This document shows, piece by piece, positions 30,162 through 39,950 of a stretch of DNA of 64,000 bases. Under the pieces are notes generated by a model, which saw only the letters and a program-made list of their open reading frames with translations, was not told the DNA's origin and made no database searches. Numbering within the stretch: position 1 is the first letter of the stretch; each line of letters starts with the position of its first letter. Location of the stretch: contig JAKRSH010000029.1 in NCBI GenBank assembly GCA_022402465.1, positions 3,273 through 67,272 on the forward strand. Reading direction: 5' to 3'. The DNA comes from Leptospiraceae bacterium. GTDB lineage: Bacteria > Spirochaetota > Leptospiria > Leptospirales > Leptospiraceae. The position numbers were made by a program, and so were the translations under genes.

Positions 30162-31024
30162 TTTTTAATCCAATCTCTAGATGAAAAATATTTATTAGTT
30201 AAGGTATTTATCCTACCATTTCGCCTAATTTCTTTTATGAAAAAGTTTAAACTTTGTAAAAACTCAATATCACCTTTTTGAATCGCCATAGAAATATGTT
30301 CTTCTTGTACATTTCCTAACAAAGGAAGATAAGTAGATTTTAAATTAGGTTCCTTTTGCAAAGCTGCTTGAATTCTAAATCCATCAGCTACAAAGACATT
30401 TACGTTATTCTTCTTTAATTCATTCAGAGCTGTTATATCATCAGAATAGGAATAAATAGGATTTTTTTTGAAATTATTTTTTAACCAAATGTGATTAGAA
30501 CTATTTGATAAAACTGAAAAGGAAATACCTGATAAACTTGAGAGATCCAAAAGATTTCTAAAAGGAACTGAGGTTATTATTTGTCCTTCAGGTTCTGGTG
30601 GAAGAACTTGTCGATTCACAAGACCCGAAGGTGATGTAAAAAGATAAGGGTCCGTAAAATTTATCCTTTTTGATCTCTCCAAATTCGTTGAAATTCCAGC
30701 TATAGCAATTTGCGTATCACCCTTCTCCAAACGAGTTGCATGTTCATCAAAAGATTTGAGAGGAAGAACTCTTAAACTCACTCCTAAATAATCAGCATAT
30801 TCCTTAGCAATCTCTACATCCAATCCAGGAAATCCTTCCTTGGGGTCAGAAATATAAAAAGGATCGTAGAATTGATTTACTGAAACTGTTAGAGTTTTAG
30901 ATTTAAGAATTTTTTGCAAAGTAGCACTTTGGGAGAAGATTGGAAAATTAATAATTAAATATAAAAGAATAACAGAGAATGAATTCATTTTAGGAAAATA
31001 TTTTGAACTCACAGAACAAATCAT
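30158..31024 (-). CDS. Periplasmic solute-binding protein, family 3
   Basis: This 288-residue protein has a signal peptide and the bacterial extracellular solute-binding family 3 fold. The signatures are KTLTVSVNQFYDPFY and LDVEIAKEYADYLGVSLRVLPL, then GISTNLERSKRINFTDPYLF and FSVLSNSS. Such proteins deliver amino acids or sense them; no ABC permease is adjacent. An internal ATG at 30988 would begin nearer the hydrophobic leader; no Shine-Dalgarno supports either start. It is coupled to the porin downstream. Confidence 0.88.
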   Translation of the reverse strand: MICSVSSKYFPKMNSFSVILLYLIINFPIFSQSATLQKILKSKTLTVSVNQFYDPFYISDPKEGFPGLDVEIAKEYADYLGVSLRVLPLKSFDEHATRLEKGDTQIAIAGISTNLERSKRINFTDPYLFTSPSGLVNRQVLPPEPEGQIITSVPFRNLLDLSSLSGISFSVLSNSSNHIWLKNNFKKNPIYSYSDDITALNELKKNNVNVFVADGFRIQAALQKEPNLKSTYLPLLGNVQEEHISMAIQKGDIEFLQSLNFFIKEIRRNGRINTLTNKYFSSRDWIKN

Positions 31025-31067
31025 ATTAAATATAAAAATATAATTAGAAACTATGAGTTCAATAATT

Positions 31068-32324
31068 TTATTTTAAAATTTCAAATTCTGTTCTTCTGTT
31101 TTTCTTAGATGAATCTTCATCCGTTTCATAGAATAATGGTTCATTTTGACCTTTACCGTCTGTTAGTAATCGATTCTCTTTAATGCCAGAAGCAACCAAA
31201 AATTCTTTTACGGATTTAGATCTGTTCTTTGAAAGTTCTATGTTATCAGAAGGACTACCATTCAAATCTGTATGGCCAGTTATTTTCATTTTTACATTAG
31301 GATTCTTCCTTAAGAAAGAAACTAATTGATTCAAGGGAGCTTTTGAGGAAGGCAATAATTCAAATGAACCTCTTTCGAAATAGATATTATCTAAGGATAC
31401 TTTATTGTCTTCTTGAAGTTGAGTTTCTATCGTTCTAGGAATATAGGCAGACAGAATATTAAAGTTTTTACCTTCGTCTCTTCGACAGAAAAGAATGGTT
31501 TTTGTTGGGCGATGGTAAGAGAAATATGCCTCATCTCCTTCTGTATTAAAATCTTTTCCTAAGTTTTCAATTTGTCCGTATGCTTGGTTTCCATTCCAAG
31601 ATGCAGAATAGATATCAAATCCTCCAAAACCTCCTCGACGATTCGAAGCAAAAAATATAGTTTTCTCATCGTGTGATAAGGATGCTGCAATGGTAGCATT
31701 GCTATCATTGATGGGAGTTGATAAAGCTATTGCAGGCGACCAATCTTTGCCTTTTCTCTTAGAAATATAGATTCGAGCTAATTCAGGTTTCGAGAAAGGA
31801 TATCTAGTAAATAAAAGAGTATCACCAACAAAATGTGGATTCTCTTCAATCATATCCGTGTTAATTTCAACTGGAAGAGGAATTGGATCTGCCCAAGATT
31901 TTCCATTCCATTCCGAATAAAAAATATCTCTAGAAACTCCAATCTTACCGTTTCCTAGTTTTGCCTCCCATGCACCGTCACGGTTTGATGAAAAAAATAA
32001 AAATTTCCCATCGGCTGTAATGAAAGGACTTTGGTCATCAAAATCAGAATTTATTTCTTTCACTTCTTGGGGATAATCCCAAGTTCCATCTGCTTTTAAT
32101 TTGGAAGTAAAAATATCCGTGTATTGTCTACGATCCCGTTTAGAATAAAAATACAGTGTTCTACCGTCTGGTGATAAAGACGGTGAAAATTCTTGAAATT
32201 CAGTGTTTACATTTCCACGTAACTCTTCTACAACTAGATTAGCTTGTTGGGAATATAAAGAGTGAATTGAAAATAAAGAAACTAAGAAAAATCCGAAAAA
32301 TATTTTTTTCTTTATTAGGAACAT
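31068..32324 (-). CDS. OmpA-family protein with PD40 beta-propeller repeats
   Basis: This 418-residue protein has a signal peptide ending LYSQ. About six WD40-like PD40 repeats follow near residues 30-290 (SPSLSPDGRTLYFYSKRD, SPFITADGKFLFFSSNRD, AASLSHDEKTIFFASNRR). A C-terminal OmpA domain is seen near 305-418 (VKMKITGHTDLNGSP, NIELSKNRSKSVKEFL, KKNRRTEFEI). The OmpA domain would bind peptidoglycan in the periplasm. The beta-propeller is a binding platform, as in the TolB/Pal group. GGAGG lies before the ATG. Confidence 0.93.
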   Translation of the reverse strand: MFLIKKKIFFGFFLVSLFSIHSLYSQQANLVVEELRGNVNTEFQEFSPSLSPDGRTLYFYSKRDRRQYTDIFTSKLKADGTWDYPQEVKEINSDFDDQSPFITADGKFLFFSSNRDGAWEAKLGNGKIGVSRDIFYSEWNGKSWADPIPLPVEINTDMIEENPHFVGDTLLFTRYPFSKPELARIYISKRKGKDWSPAIALSTPINDSNATIAASLSHDEKTIFFASNRRGGFGGFDIYSASWNGNQAYGQIENLGKDFNTEGDEAYFSYHRPTKTILFCRRDEGKNFNILSAYIPRTIETQLQEDNKVSLDNIYFERGSFELLPSSKAPLNQLVSFLRKNPNVKMKITGHTDLNGSPSDNIELSKNRSKSVKEFLVASGIKENRLLTDGKGQNEPLFYETDEDSSKKNRRTEFEILK

Positions 32325-32358
32325 TAAGGCCTCCGATTTCTCGTTTAGCCCTAATTTT

Positions 32359-33615
32359 TTATTTGAGATAGGGCTTTAACGCTTCAGGAATTTCAATTTG
32401 TCCATCTTCTGTCTGGTAGTTTTCCAAAATAGCAGCAAGGGTTCTTCCTATAGCAAGTCCGGATCCATTTAAGGTATGAACAAATTGATTCTTTCCTTCT
32501 TTGTTCTTGTATCGGATTTTTCCTCTTCGAGCCTGATAGTCTTGGAAGTTAGAAACAGAAGAAATTTCCATATATCGATTTAATCCGGGCATCCAAACTT
32601 CCAAATCGTACGTTTTAGATGAGGAAGCAGAGATATCTCCAGCGCAGAGAAGCAAAACTTTGTAATGAAGTCCAAGTTTTTGTAGTATAGATTCAGCATC
32701 TGCACACATTTTTTCATGTTCTTGAGTAGAATTGTCTGGTTCGCAAAATTTTACTAATTCCACTTTCTGAAATTGATGAACACGGACTAGACCTCTTGTA
32801 TCTCTTCCATACGAACCTGCTTCTCTTCGAAAACAGGAAGTATGTGCCATGATAGAAATTGGTAAATCCTTTTCAGGGAGAATTTCGTCTCGAAATAAAT
32901 TCGTCAATGGAACCTCAGCAGTGGGAATTAAATTGAGCCTATCGTTCTCTAAATGGTAGAATTCTTCTCGAAATTTAGGCAATTGCCCGGTTGCAGTTAA
33001 TGATTCATCATTTACTAAACTAGGAACCCAAACTTCTTCGTATCCATTGTTCTTAGCATGATGGTCCAACATAAAATTCATCAAGGCACGTTCTAATTTT
33101 GCAGCAAGGCCGAAGTAGGTATAAAAGCGTGCACCAGAAATTTTCACACCTCTTTCGAAATCCAATATTTTAAGGCTTTCTCCTAAATCATAATGTGCCT
33201 TAGGTTCAAAAGAAAATTCTCTCTTAGAACCAAAAGATCGTATTTCAACATTATCATCAGCTGACTTACCTTCGGGGACTTCACTAGATAAGAAATTCGG
33301 TAATGAGATGATCCATTCGTTTAATTCTTCTTCCACAGTTTTTAATTTATCTTCTAAAGTTTTAATGGAATTACCAATTTCTTTGACTGCTTCCGAGGCC
33401 TTAGCTATATCTTCACCCTTAGCCTTAAGGATTCCGATTTCTTTTGAAGATGAATTTCGTTCCGAACGAAGTTGATCAACCTCTGCTTGCAAATGCCTTT
33501 TGTTTACAATCAAAGATTGAATCTTTCCTTCAACGCCCTCATCATACATATTTCTCTTTTTCAATAGAGCTACAAGCTCATCTGGATTATTTAGGATTCG
33601 ATTTAAATCAAGCAT
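32359..33615 (-). CDS. serS: Seryl-tRNA synthetase
   Basis: This 418-residue class II synthetase charges tRNA-Ser; three serine tRNAs are in this window. An N-terminal coiled-coil arm (residues 30-105) is followed by the class II motifs: the [20 protein letters not shown] motif 2 region and [19 protein letters not shown] (motif 3). The start overlaps the tatD stop by 8 nt, so the two genes form one transcription unit. No T-box leader is possible given this overlap. Confidence 0.97.
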   Translation of the reverse strand: MLDLNRILNNPDELVALLKKRNMYDEGVEGKIQSLIVNKRHLQAEVDQLRSERNSSSKEIGILKAKGEDIAKASEAVKEIGNSIKTLEDKLKTVEEELNEWIISLPNFLSSEVPEGKSADDNVEIRSFGSKREFSFEPKAHYDLGESLKILDFERGVKISGARFYTYFGLAAKLERALMNFMLDHHAKNNGYEEVWVPSLVNDESLTATGQLPKFREEFYHLENDRLNLIPTAEVPLTNLFRDEILPEKDLPISIMAHTSCFRREAGSYGRDTRGLVRVHQFQKVELVKFCEPDNSTQEHEKMCADAESILQKLGLHYKVLLLCAGDISASSSKTYDLEVWMPGLNRYMEISSVSNFQDYQARRGKIRYKNKEGKNQFVHTLNGSGLAIGRTLAAILENYQTEDGQIEIPEALKPYLK

Positions 33616-34435
33616 GGTAATAAGCCTTTCTATTTAAAAACTTTTCAGAATTAAGATACAATTGGTCTTCTACTTTAGAATTCAATTCATTGCGTAGAGA
33701 AAACATTTTATCCAATATGATAGGCATGTTTCCTGAGTCATTCCTTTTGCCTCTATGCGGTGGTGGTGCAAGGAAAGGTGCATCCGTTTCTATTAGCATA
33801 GCATCAAGTGGTAATTTTTTTGCAGCATCTTGTATATCACGTGCAGAATTAAAAGCTAATATCCCAGAAAAGGAAACATAAAAACCAAGATCTACAAATT
33901 TCTTCCCTTTTTCATAATCATAGGTAAAACAATGAATTACACCATGAGCCCTAGTCTTCCATTTAGCTAAAACTTCATATGTAGTTTCAAAACCTTCTCT
34001 CGAATGAATCACAACAGGAATTTTAGTTCTCTCTGATAAATCTAAAAATTGTTCTAAAATATCAATTTGCTTAGATTCGCTATCAGCTGTGTGGTAAAGA
34101 TCAATACCAATTTCTCCTATCGCTGATAGATTTTCATCATGTGCATTTTCTAAAATTAAGCCTTCTATTTCCTTTGATTTAGGAAACTCGTGTGTTTCCG
34201 TAGGATGACAGCCTATACTATAGTAAACTTTAGGAATAAGAAAGCCTTCTTGTTTTTTGGTTTGAAATTCTTTGGAAATACTTTGGGCTCTTAATGAGGA
34301 ATCTAAATCTATACCAATTTGTAGAATTTTTTCTACACCTGCATTATGGGCCTTTTCTAGGGAAATGCCAATATCTTGTCCCTGTTCTTGAATTATGTCT
34401 AGATGACAATGTGTATCAATGATGCGATAGGTCAT
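33608..34435 (-). CDS. tatD: TatD-family metal-dependent hydrolase
   Basis: This 275-residue TIM-barrel hydrolase of the TatD DNase family has the expected metal-binding motifs: IDTHCHLD at the N-terminus, IGEIGID (Glu), VIHSREGF and IHCF (His), and [19 protein letters not shown] with the late Asp. Members act as 3'-to-5' DNases or other phosphodiesterases. It starts the serS-containing minus-strand unit. The ATG has only AAGGATG well upstream. Confidence 0.95.
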   Translation of the reverse strand: MTYRIIDTHCHLDIIQEQGQDIGISLEKAHNAGVEKILQIGIDLDSSLRAQSISKEFQTKKQEGFLIPKVYYSIGCHPTETHEFPKSKEIEGLILENAHDENLSAIGEIGIDLYHTADSESKQIDILEQFLDLSERTKIPVVIHSREGFETTYEVLAKWKTRAHGVIHCFTYDYEKGKKFVDLGFYVSFSGILAFNSARDIQDAAKKLPLDAMLIETDAPFLAPPPHRGKRNDSGNMPIILDKMFSLRNELNSKVEDQLYLNSEKFLNRKAYYHA

Positions 34436-34523
34436 AAAAAAGTTTCATCCTTGACGAATTTAGTAAACCTCACGACATTTGAAATTAAAGAGTTGCACTT
34501 GGTAAATCTTCAAGGCTATAAAC

Positions 34524-35519
34524 GTGGATTTTAAAAAATATCTTACATTACAATTCTATCGTTTACGCTACAAATACCAAGAGTGGAAATTGCGATTTTC
34601 CCAATTTTACAATGAACTCGATCTCAAAGGCAGAGAAAAACTCACCATCATGGTCATTCCTCACACAGAGAGGAAATCAGTCAACTTTGTCATTTCATAT
34701 AAAGCAATTACCATTTTTCTTGGAATCGTCATTATTCTTATGTTCTTAAGTGCGGTGAATGTTCTCAGTCATTCAGGATCCGTTCATGAATTGACAGAGT
34801 TGAATCTATCCAATATTGATTTTCAAAGACAATCTGTAAAATTGAAAGATGAAGTTTCTTCTCTACACTCAACTGTAAATTATTACTATGATAGAATTTC
34901 TACATTATATATTAAATTAGGTGGAGATCCATCTAAGGTTTCTAAAGGAATAGGTGGTTCTTCACCTCGCATTTCAGAATTCAGCCCAGAAATTGAGAAA
35001 CCGAATGATATTACTCTAGAAACTTATAGAATCAAAGAGGACATTCATAACTTGAAATTGTCTCGTGAACTTTCGGAAGAAATTATTACGATGATCAAGA
35101 AACGGAAATCTATTATCAAACATACACCATCTATCTGGCCAACTCGAGGATATGTAATGTTTCCTTATGGAAAATTTATTTCGCCTATTACCGGAAGAGA
35201 AGAATTTAATCAAGGAGTTGACATTGCAAGTTTTCCAGGTTCTGAGGTAGTTGTAACTGCTCCTGGTCTTGTTTATGATATTGGATACTCCCAATCTACG
35301 GGCTATTATGTTAAAGTCGCTCATAAATATGGTTGGAAGACTATTTATTCCAATCTGGATCGAGTCAAAATTAAAAAGAATGATAAAATTTCAAAAGGTG
35401 ATATTATTGGTTACATAGGAAAAACTTCTGATAACCCAATCTACCACCTACATTATGAAGTTCATGTTGGAACTCAAACTTTGAATCCTTTCTCTTTCTT
35501 AAATCAAATTCAGGAATAA
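34524..35519 (+). CDS. M23-family (LytM) protein with replaced zinc ligands
   Basis: This 331-residue protein has a cytoplasmic N-terminus, one transmembrane helix near residues 62-85, a coiled-coil-like stretch near 90-135 and a C-terminal M23 domain near 205-330. In M23 peptidases the zinc site is H-x3-D ... H-x-H, with an extra His in the YSHL motif. Here the first is FNQGVDI (His replaced by Asn) and YSNL replaces YSHL, while YHLHYEVH keeps H-x-H. The enzyme is probably inactive as a hydrolase, a structural or regulatory partner. It starts with GTG and its TAA is followed directly by the bactofilin ATG. Confidence 0.88.
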   Translation: MDFKKYLTLQFYRLRYKYQEWKLRFSQFYNELDLKGREKLTIMVIPHTERKSVNFVISYKAITIFLGIVIILMFLSAVNVLSHSGSVHELTELNLSNIDFQRQSVKLKDEVSSLHSTVNYYYDRISTLYIKLGGDPSKVSKGIGGSSPRISEFSPEIEKPNDITLETYRIKEDIHNLKLSRELSEEIITMIKKRKSIIKHTPSIWPTRGYVMFPYGKFISPITGREEFNQGVDIASFPGSEVVVTAPGLVYDIGYSQSTGYYVKVAHKYGWKTIYSNLDRVKIKKNDKISKGDIIGYIGKTSDNPIYHLHYEVHVGTQTLNPFSFLNQIQE

Positions 35520-35876
35520 ATGGCCTCACACAAACACGAAGAAGAATTTGCAGTTAATAGCATCATTGGAGAGGGAGCTGAATTTACGGGTGAATTCAAA
35601 CTTTCTGGTCTCATACGAATTGATGGTATTTTTAAAGGTGTAATTATCACAGACGGTAAAGTTCTAGTTGGACGATCTGGAGTAGTTGATACAGACATTC
35701 GAGCCAAAGTTGTAGTCGCTGGTGGGGAAGTTAAAGGTAACATCTATGCTACTGAGAGAGTTACCTTACTATCGACTTGTAAGTTAAATGGAGATATTGT
35801 CACTCCACGATTGATTATCGAAGAAGGTGTAGTCTTCCATGGAAGCTGTACCATCAACCCCAAGACGAAATCATAA
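35520..35876 (+). CDS. Bactofilin
   Basis: This 118-residue protein has the DUF583 bactofilin beta-helix: repeated short strands with G at turns (GEGAEFTGEFKLSGLIRIDG, GVVDTDIRAKVVVAGGEVKG). Bactofilins polymerise without nucleotides into filaments attached to membranes and help set cell shape. One is known to influence helical pitch in Leptospira biflexa. It is fused end-to-start with the degenerate M23 gene upstream (TAA|ATG), a common bactofilin-M23 pairing. Confidence 0.93.
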   Translation: MASHKHEEEFAVNSIIGEGAEFTGEFKLSGLIRIDGIFKGVIITDGKVLVGRSGVVDTDIRAKVVVAGGEVKGNIYATERVTLLSTCKLNGDIVTPRLIIEEGVVFHGSCTINPKTKS

Positions 35877-35943
35877 GAGATCAAATCTTATTCAATTTCG
35901 AATTAAAATTCTAGAATTAATTTATATTATGTCTCTTTTTAAC

Positions 35944-35970
35944 TAAGGAAAAAGTCTCTTTTGCCGATGC
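35944..35970 (+). promoter_or_regulatory. Sigma-28-like promoter
   Basis: TAAG at 35944-35947, 15 nt, then GCCGATGC at 35963-35970. The flagellar sigma factor consensus is TAAA-N15-GCCGATAA. The ATG of the YaaR-family gene starts 10 nt after it, and no Shine-Dalgarno lies between. Confidence 0.45.
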
Positions 35971-35980
35971 ATATAGTATT

Positions 35981-36469
35981 ATGCTACCAAGTGCACAAGC
36001 AAATCGCTTACAATCTGGAAGAACAAGTACAAACAGTAAGTCTTCTTTAGGTGCTAAGAAAACAGAAACCTCATCTCCCGTTATAAACCACAAACCTGAA
36101 TTTTTGGAGCTATTAGAAACTATTGCTCCAAAAAATAAAGAAACAACTCGGGATATTCATGACTTATGGAAAGAACTTCCAAGTATAGAAAGAGATTTAA
36201 TTGATAACAAATCACAAGCTAATTTAGAAAGGTATAAGAATCAAGTTAAAGCACTCTTACTTGCAATTCTCAATTCAAATACAAAATTAAAAACACAATT
36301 CACACCAATTAAAAATAGTTCATCCAAAAAAGAATTTACCCATGTAGAAATACTTGATGATAAATTAAAACTTTTAGCTGAAACTATATCTCATCCGCAG
36401 AATTCAGCCTTCCAAATTCTCAAGTCATTAGATAATATTAAAGGATTTCTTTTAGACATACAAGGATAA
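35981..36469 (+). CDS. YaaR-family (DUF327) protein
   Basis: This 162-residue soluble protein has a disordered N-terminal 40 residues. A helical domain follows, matching DUF327: a motif near residue 85 (ERYKNQVKALLLAIL), EFTHVEILDDKLKLLAE and the closing SLDNIKGFLLDIQG. The family is conserved in Firmicutes and spirochaetes; its role is unknown to me. The upstream sigma-28-like promoter suggests a link with motility (inference). The ABC exporter gene follows 17 nt downstream. Confidence 0.75.
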   Translation: MLPSAQANRLQSGRTSTNSKSSLGAKKTETSSPVINHKPEFLELLETIAPKNKETTRDIHDLWKELPSIERDLIDNKSQANLERYKNQVKALLLAILNSNTKLKTQFTPIKNSSSKKEFTHVEILDDKLKLLAETISHPQNSAFQILKSLDNIKGFLLDIQG

Positions 36470-36486
36470 GATAAAAGAATTACACT

Positions 36487-38283
36487 ATGCCTAGTGTATT
36501 CAAGAAGCTTTATCCATTTCTTAAACCTTATAAATTAAAGATCTTCTGGGCTTTTATTTCTTTAGTCTTCACATCTGTAGCAACCTTATCACTTGGACAA
36601 GGTTTAAGAATTCTGGTTGATTTAGGATTCTCGAATAATGAGGAACCTACTATTAAGTCAAACATACCTTTTGATATCTCTACATTTTCTAATTTAGAAA
36701 AATTGGGACTTGCGATTGCAATTTTAGGATTGATTGGTTTATTGATAGCTTTAGGAACTTTTGCGAGACACTATTTAGTATCTTGGTTAGGTGAAAGAAT
36801 CAGTTCTGATCTTAGAGTGGAAGTTTATAAACACATAATTCATATGGAACCATCTTATTTTGAAGAAACATCAACTGGTGAAATCCAATCGAGAATCTTA
36901 ACAGATACAACTCTTTTACAAACAGTTGTAGGTTCTTCTTTTTCGATATTTTTAAGAAATATATTAATCTTCATTTTGGGAATCGTATGGCTATTTATTA
37001 CGAATGCAAAACTCACTTCAATAGTTTTGGTTTCTGTACCTCTAGTGGTTTTCCCCATATTGCTCTTTGGTAGAAAAGTAAGAAAACTTTCCAGAGATAC
37101 ACAGGAAAAATTGGCTGGCATTGGATCTCAGGTAAACGAATCATTATTGCATATAAGAACAGTTCAGGCATTCCACCAAGAATCTTATGAAAAAAATAAG
37201 TTCAATCGTTTTGTAGAAATAGCCTTTCATGTATCAGCGTATAGAATTCTTTTTCGATCATTTATGATAGTGATTGTTATATCTTTAGTGCTAGCAGGAA
37301 TCTCTTTTATGATTTGGGCTGGTGGAATTGATGTGATCGAAGGTCGAATAAGCCCCGGAGATTTAATTGCATTTTCCTTTTATGCTATTATGGTTGCTAG
37401 TTCTCTTGGATCTATTTCAGAAGTGATAGGTGATATGCAAAGAGCAGCTGGTGCAACTGAGAGATTGATTGAACTTTTGCAACTTGAACCCAAAATTAAA
37501 GATCCCGAATTATCAGTATCAGATAAAAACAATTTTTCAAGCAATACTACTTACAATATTAAATTTGATAAGGTAACCTTTCACTATCCATCGAGACCGG
37601 AAAAATCTACTTTAGATCATCTTAGTCTGGAAATACCTGCAGGAAAAGTTACTGCTCTTGTAGGTCCTTCAGGAGCTGGAAAATCTACAATTTTTGATCT
37701 AATTTATCGCTTTCATGATCCTAAAACAGGAAGCATTTCAATAGATGGTATCGACACAAAAAATGTTACTCTAGAAAATCTAAGATCTATTTTAGGTTTA
37801 GTTCCTCAGGAACCAAATTTATTTTCAGGCACAGTTAAAGAAAATATCTTATATGGAAACCTAGAAGCTTCCCAAGATGAATTAATCTCTGCAGCAGAAG
37901 CATCTTACTCTTTATCTTTCATCAATGATTTACCCTTAGGCTTCGATTCTGCTCTAGGAGAAAATGGAGTTCGACTTTCTGGTGGGCAAAAGCAAAGACT
38001 AGCAATTGCCCGAGCAATTTTAAAGAATCCAAAAATTTTACTTCTAGATGAAGCAACATCCTCTCTTGATTCAGAAAGTGAAATGTATATTCAACAAGCC
38101 TTAACCGAATTAACAAAAAATCGAACAACTCTTATGATTGCTCATCGACTTTCTACTGTAATGAATGCTGATTTGATACTTGTAATTGAAAACGGAAAAT
38201 TGGTAGGTAACGGAACCCATGAAGAATTGCTTAAGTCCAATGAACTTTACCAAAAATTGGCAAGATTGCAATTATTTAAGTAG
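36487..38283 (+). CDS. ABC exporter, MsbA-like
   Basis: This 598-residue half-transporter has six transmembrane helices near residues 15-320, including SYFEETSTGEIQSRI in the coupling region. The nucleotide-binding domain follows: GPSGAGKSTIFDLIYR (Walker A), LGLVPQEPNLFSGTV (Q-loop), LSGGQKQRLAIARAIL (signature) and ILLLDEATSSLD (Walker B). The arrangement matches homodimeric lipid or drug exporters such as MsbA. The substrate cannot be told. It follows the YaaR-family gene closely and is convergent with parB. Confidence 0.93.
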   Translation: MPSVFKKLYPFLKPYKLKIFWAFISLVFTSVATLSLGQGLRILVDLGFSNNEEPTIKSNIPFDISTFSNLEKLGLAIAILGLIGLLIALGTFARHYLVSWLGERISSDLRVEVYKHIIHMEPSYFEETSTGEIQSRILTDTTLLQTVVGSSFSIFLRNILIFILGIVWLFITNAKLTSIVLVSVPLVVFPILLFGRKVRKLSRDTQEKLAGIGSQVNESLLHIRTVQAFHQESYEKNKFNRFVEIAFHVSAYRILFRSFMIVIVISLVLAGISFMIWAGGIDVIEGRISPGDLIAFSFYAIMVASSLGSISEVIGDMQRAAGATERLIELLQLEPKIKDPELSVSDKNNFSSNTTYNIKFDKVTFHYPSRPEKSTLDHLSLEIPAGKVTALVGPSGAGKSTIFDLIYRFHDPKTGSISIDGIDTKNVTLENLRSILGLVPQEPNLFSGTVKENILYGNLEASQDELISAAEASYSLSFINDLPLGFDSALGENGVRLSGGQKQRLAIARAILKNPKILLLDEATSSLDSESEMYIQQALTELTKNRTTLMIAHRLSTVMNADLILVIENGKLVGNGTHEELLKSNELYQKLARLQLFK

Positions 38284-38300
38284 TCAAATTCTCCTATCAA

Positions 38301-39188
38301 TTATTTGGATTTAATTCCTAAACTTTCCAGAATGCTTTCCATTTGATCCAAGCTTCCATAATGGATTACAATTTTACCTTTGCCGTTTGTTTCATTGTGC
38401 TGAAGGTCAACCTTAGCCGAAATTTTATTTCTTATCTTGGATTCTAATTTCATAATAGAAGGATCTTTTTTCTTTTCTCCGGCAGAAACTTTGGATTTTA
38501 TTTTTCGATCACCAATCAGATCAGCCACGTAATCTTCTACTTGTCTTGCCGTCCAGCTTCCTTGGATAATTTTTTCAATGGTTTCAATCTGCTTCTTTTC
38601 TTCTGCTATAGAAAGAACTGGTCTAGCTTGTCCTTCAGTAATTTTACCAGAGCGAATGTATTCTTGAACTTTGCTTGGAAAATTTAATAGTCGTATTAAG
38701 TTAGAAATCGTTGTTCTGTTCTTACCTACGCGAGTGGCTAGTTCAGAAATTTTAATACCCAATTCATCACTTAATCTTTGATAGGCGAATGCTTCATCTA
38801 TAGGATTTAAATCTTCTCTTTGTATGTTTTCCAAAAGTGCCATTTCCATGGATTCTTTTTTTGAAACAGATTTAATGATTGCAGGTATTTTTTGGAATCC
38901 AGCTTTTTTACATGCTCTGACTCTTCGTTCCCCAGATATTAATTCATAGCCTCTATCCACTTTTTGTACAACAACTGGTTGAATAATACCATGGGTTTTT
39001 ATAGTAGATGCTAATTCTTCTATACTGGAATCTGAAAAAGTTTTTCTAGGTTGATTAGGATTTGGAAGTATTTCACTAAGTTTAATTTCACGAAGATTGC
39101 TATTGTTGTCATAGCTAAGTTCTTCCTTCTTTTCATTTACAGGAATTAAATTTCCTAAACCTCTTCCTAGCACTTTTGCCTTTGCCAT
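38301..39188 (-). CDS. parB: Chromosome partitioning protein ParB
   Basis: This 295-residue protein binds parS and slides along DNA as a CTP-dependent clamp. Its N-terminal ParB/Srx fold has GERRVRACKKAG (CTP-binding GERRxRA box) and ALLENIQREDLNPIDEA. A helix-turn-helix follows near residues 130-180 (GKNRTTISNLIRLLNFP). The C-terminal dimerisation part is short. GAGGT lies before the ATG. It directly follows parA (3 nt gap) in a rsmG-parA-parB unit. Two parS-like sites lie just upstream of the operon. Confidence 0.96.
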   Translation of the reverse strand: MAKAKVLGRGLGNLIPVNEKKEELSYDNNSNLREIKLSEILPNPNQPRKTFSDSSIEELASTIKTHGIIQPVVVQKVDRGYELISGERRVRACKKAGFQKIPAIIKSVSKKESMEMALLENIQREDLNPIDEAFAYQRLSDELGIKISELATRVGKNRTTISNLIRLLNFPSKVQEYIRSGKITEGQARPVLSIAEEKKQIETIEKIIQGSWTARQVEDYVADLIGDRKIKSKVSAGEKKKDPSIMKLESKIRNKISAKVDLQHNETNGKGKIVIHYGSLDQMESILESLGIKSK

Positions 39189-39191
39189 ATT

Positions 39192-39950
39192 CTACCTCGC
39201 AACCACTTCTTTGGCAAGAGAGCGATAACTTTGAGTTCCTATACCTTCCGCATCATATAAATTGATAGGTTTACCAAAAGAAGGTGCCTCACTTAATTTT
39301 ATATTTCTAGGTATCATAGTTTGATAAACTTTTTCATGAAAGTAATTTCTTACATCCTCAGCAACTTGGTTGGCAAGATTAGTTCTTTTATCATACATAG
39401 TAAGCAGAACTCCCTCTAACTCTAAAGATTGATTCAAGGCTGACTGAACCATAGAAATAATTTTCATCAACTGACTCAATCCTTCCAAAGCAAAGTATTC
39501 TGTTTGAAGAGTGATCATCACACTATCTGATGCGCATAGTGCATTAATTGTTAAGATTCCAAGAGATGGAGGACAATCAATAAGTACAAAATCGTAATCA
39601 CTTCGTAGATCATTAAGAGCGTCTTTCAATCGATACTCTCTTTTATCAACCTCAAGTAGATCAACCTCGGATCCACTTAGATTGATGTTTGATGGAATAA
39701 TGTGTAGATTATCAATTCCAGTCTTAATAATGCACTCTCTAGCTGTTACATCCGCTAATAAAATTTCATAAGTAGTCTTTTCAATTTCGTGAATGGAAAT
39801 ACCTAAACCTGATCCTGAGTTACCTTGTGGATCTAAGTCAACTATCAATACTTTTTTACCAATCTCACAAAGACATGACGCTAGATTAATTGCAGTAGTA
39901 GTCTTACCTACTCCGCCTTTTTGATTGCTGATTGAGATGATTTTTCCCAT
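39192..39950 (-). CDS. parA: Chromosome partitioning ATPase ParA
   Basis: This 252-residue protein has the deviant Walker A motif [16 protein letters not shown] second loop, [17 protein letters not shown], and the C-terminal [12 protein letters not shown] motif are also typical of ParA/Soj. It moves origin regions apart by binding DNA in its ATP form and being stimulated by ParB. Its first 43 nt overlap the 3' end of rsmG, so the genes are translationally linked. Confidence 0.96.
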   Translation of the reverse strand: MGKIISISNQKGGVGKTTTAINLASCLCEIGKKVLIVDLDPQGNSGSGLGISIHEIEKTTYEILLADVTARECIIKTGIDNLHIIPSNINLSGSEVDLLEVDKREYRLKDALNDLRSDYDFVLIDCPPSLGILTINALCASDSVMITLQTEYFALEGLSQLMKIISMVQSALNQSLELEGVLLTMYDKRTNLANQVAEDVRNYFHEKVYQTMIPRNIKLSEAPSFGKPINLYDAEGIGTQSYRSLAKEVVAR

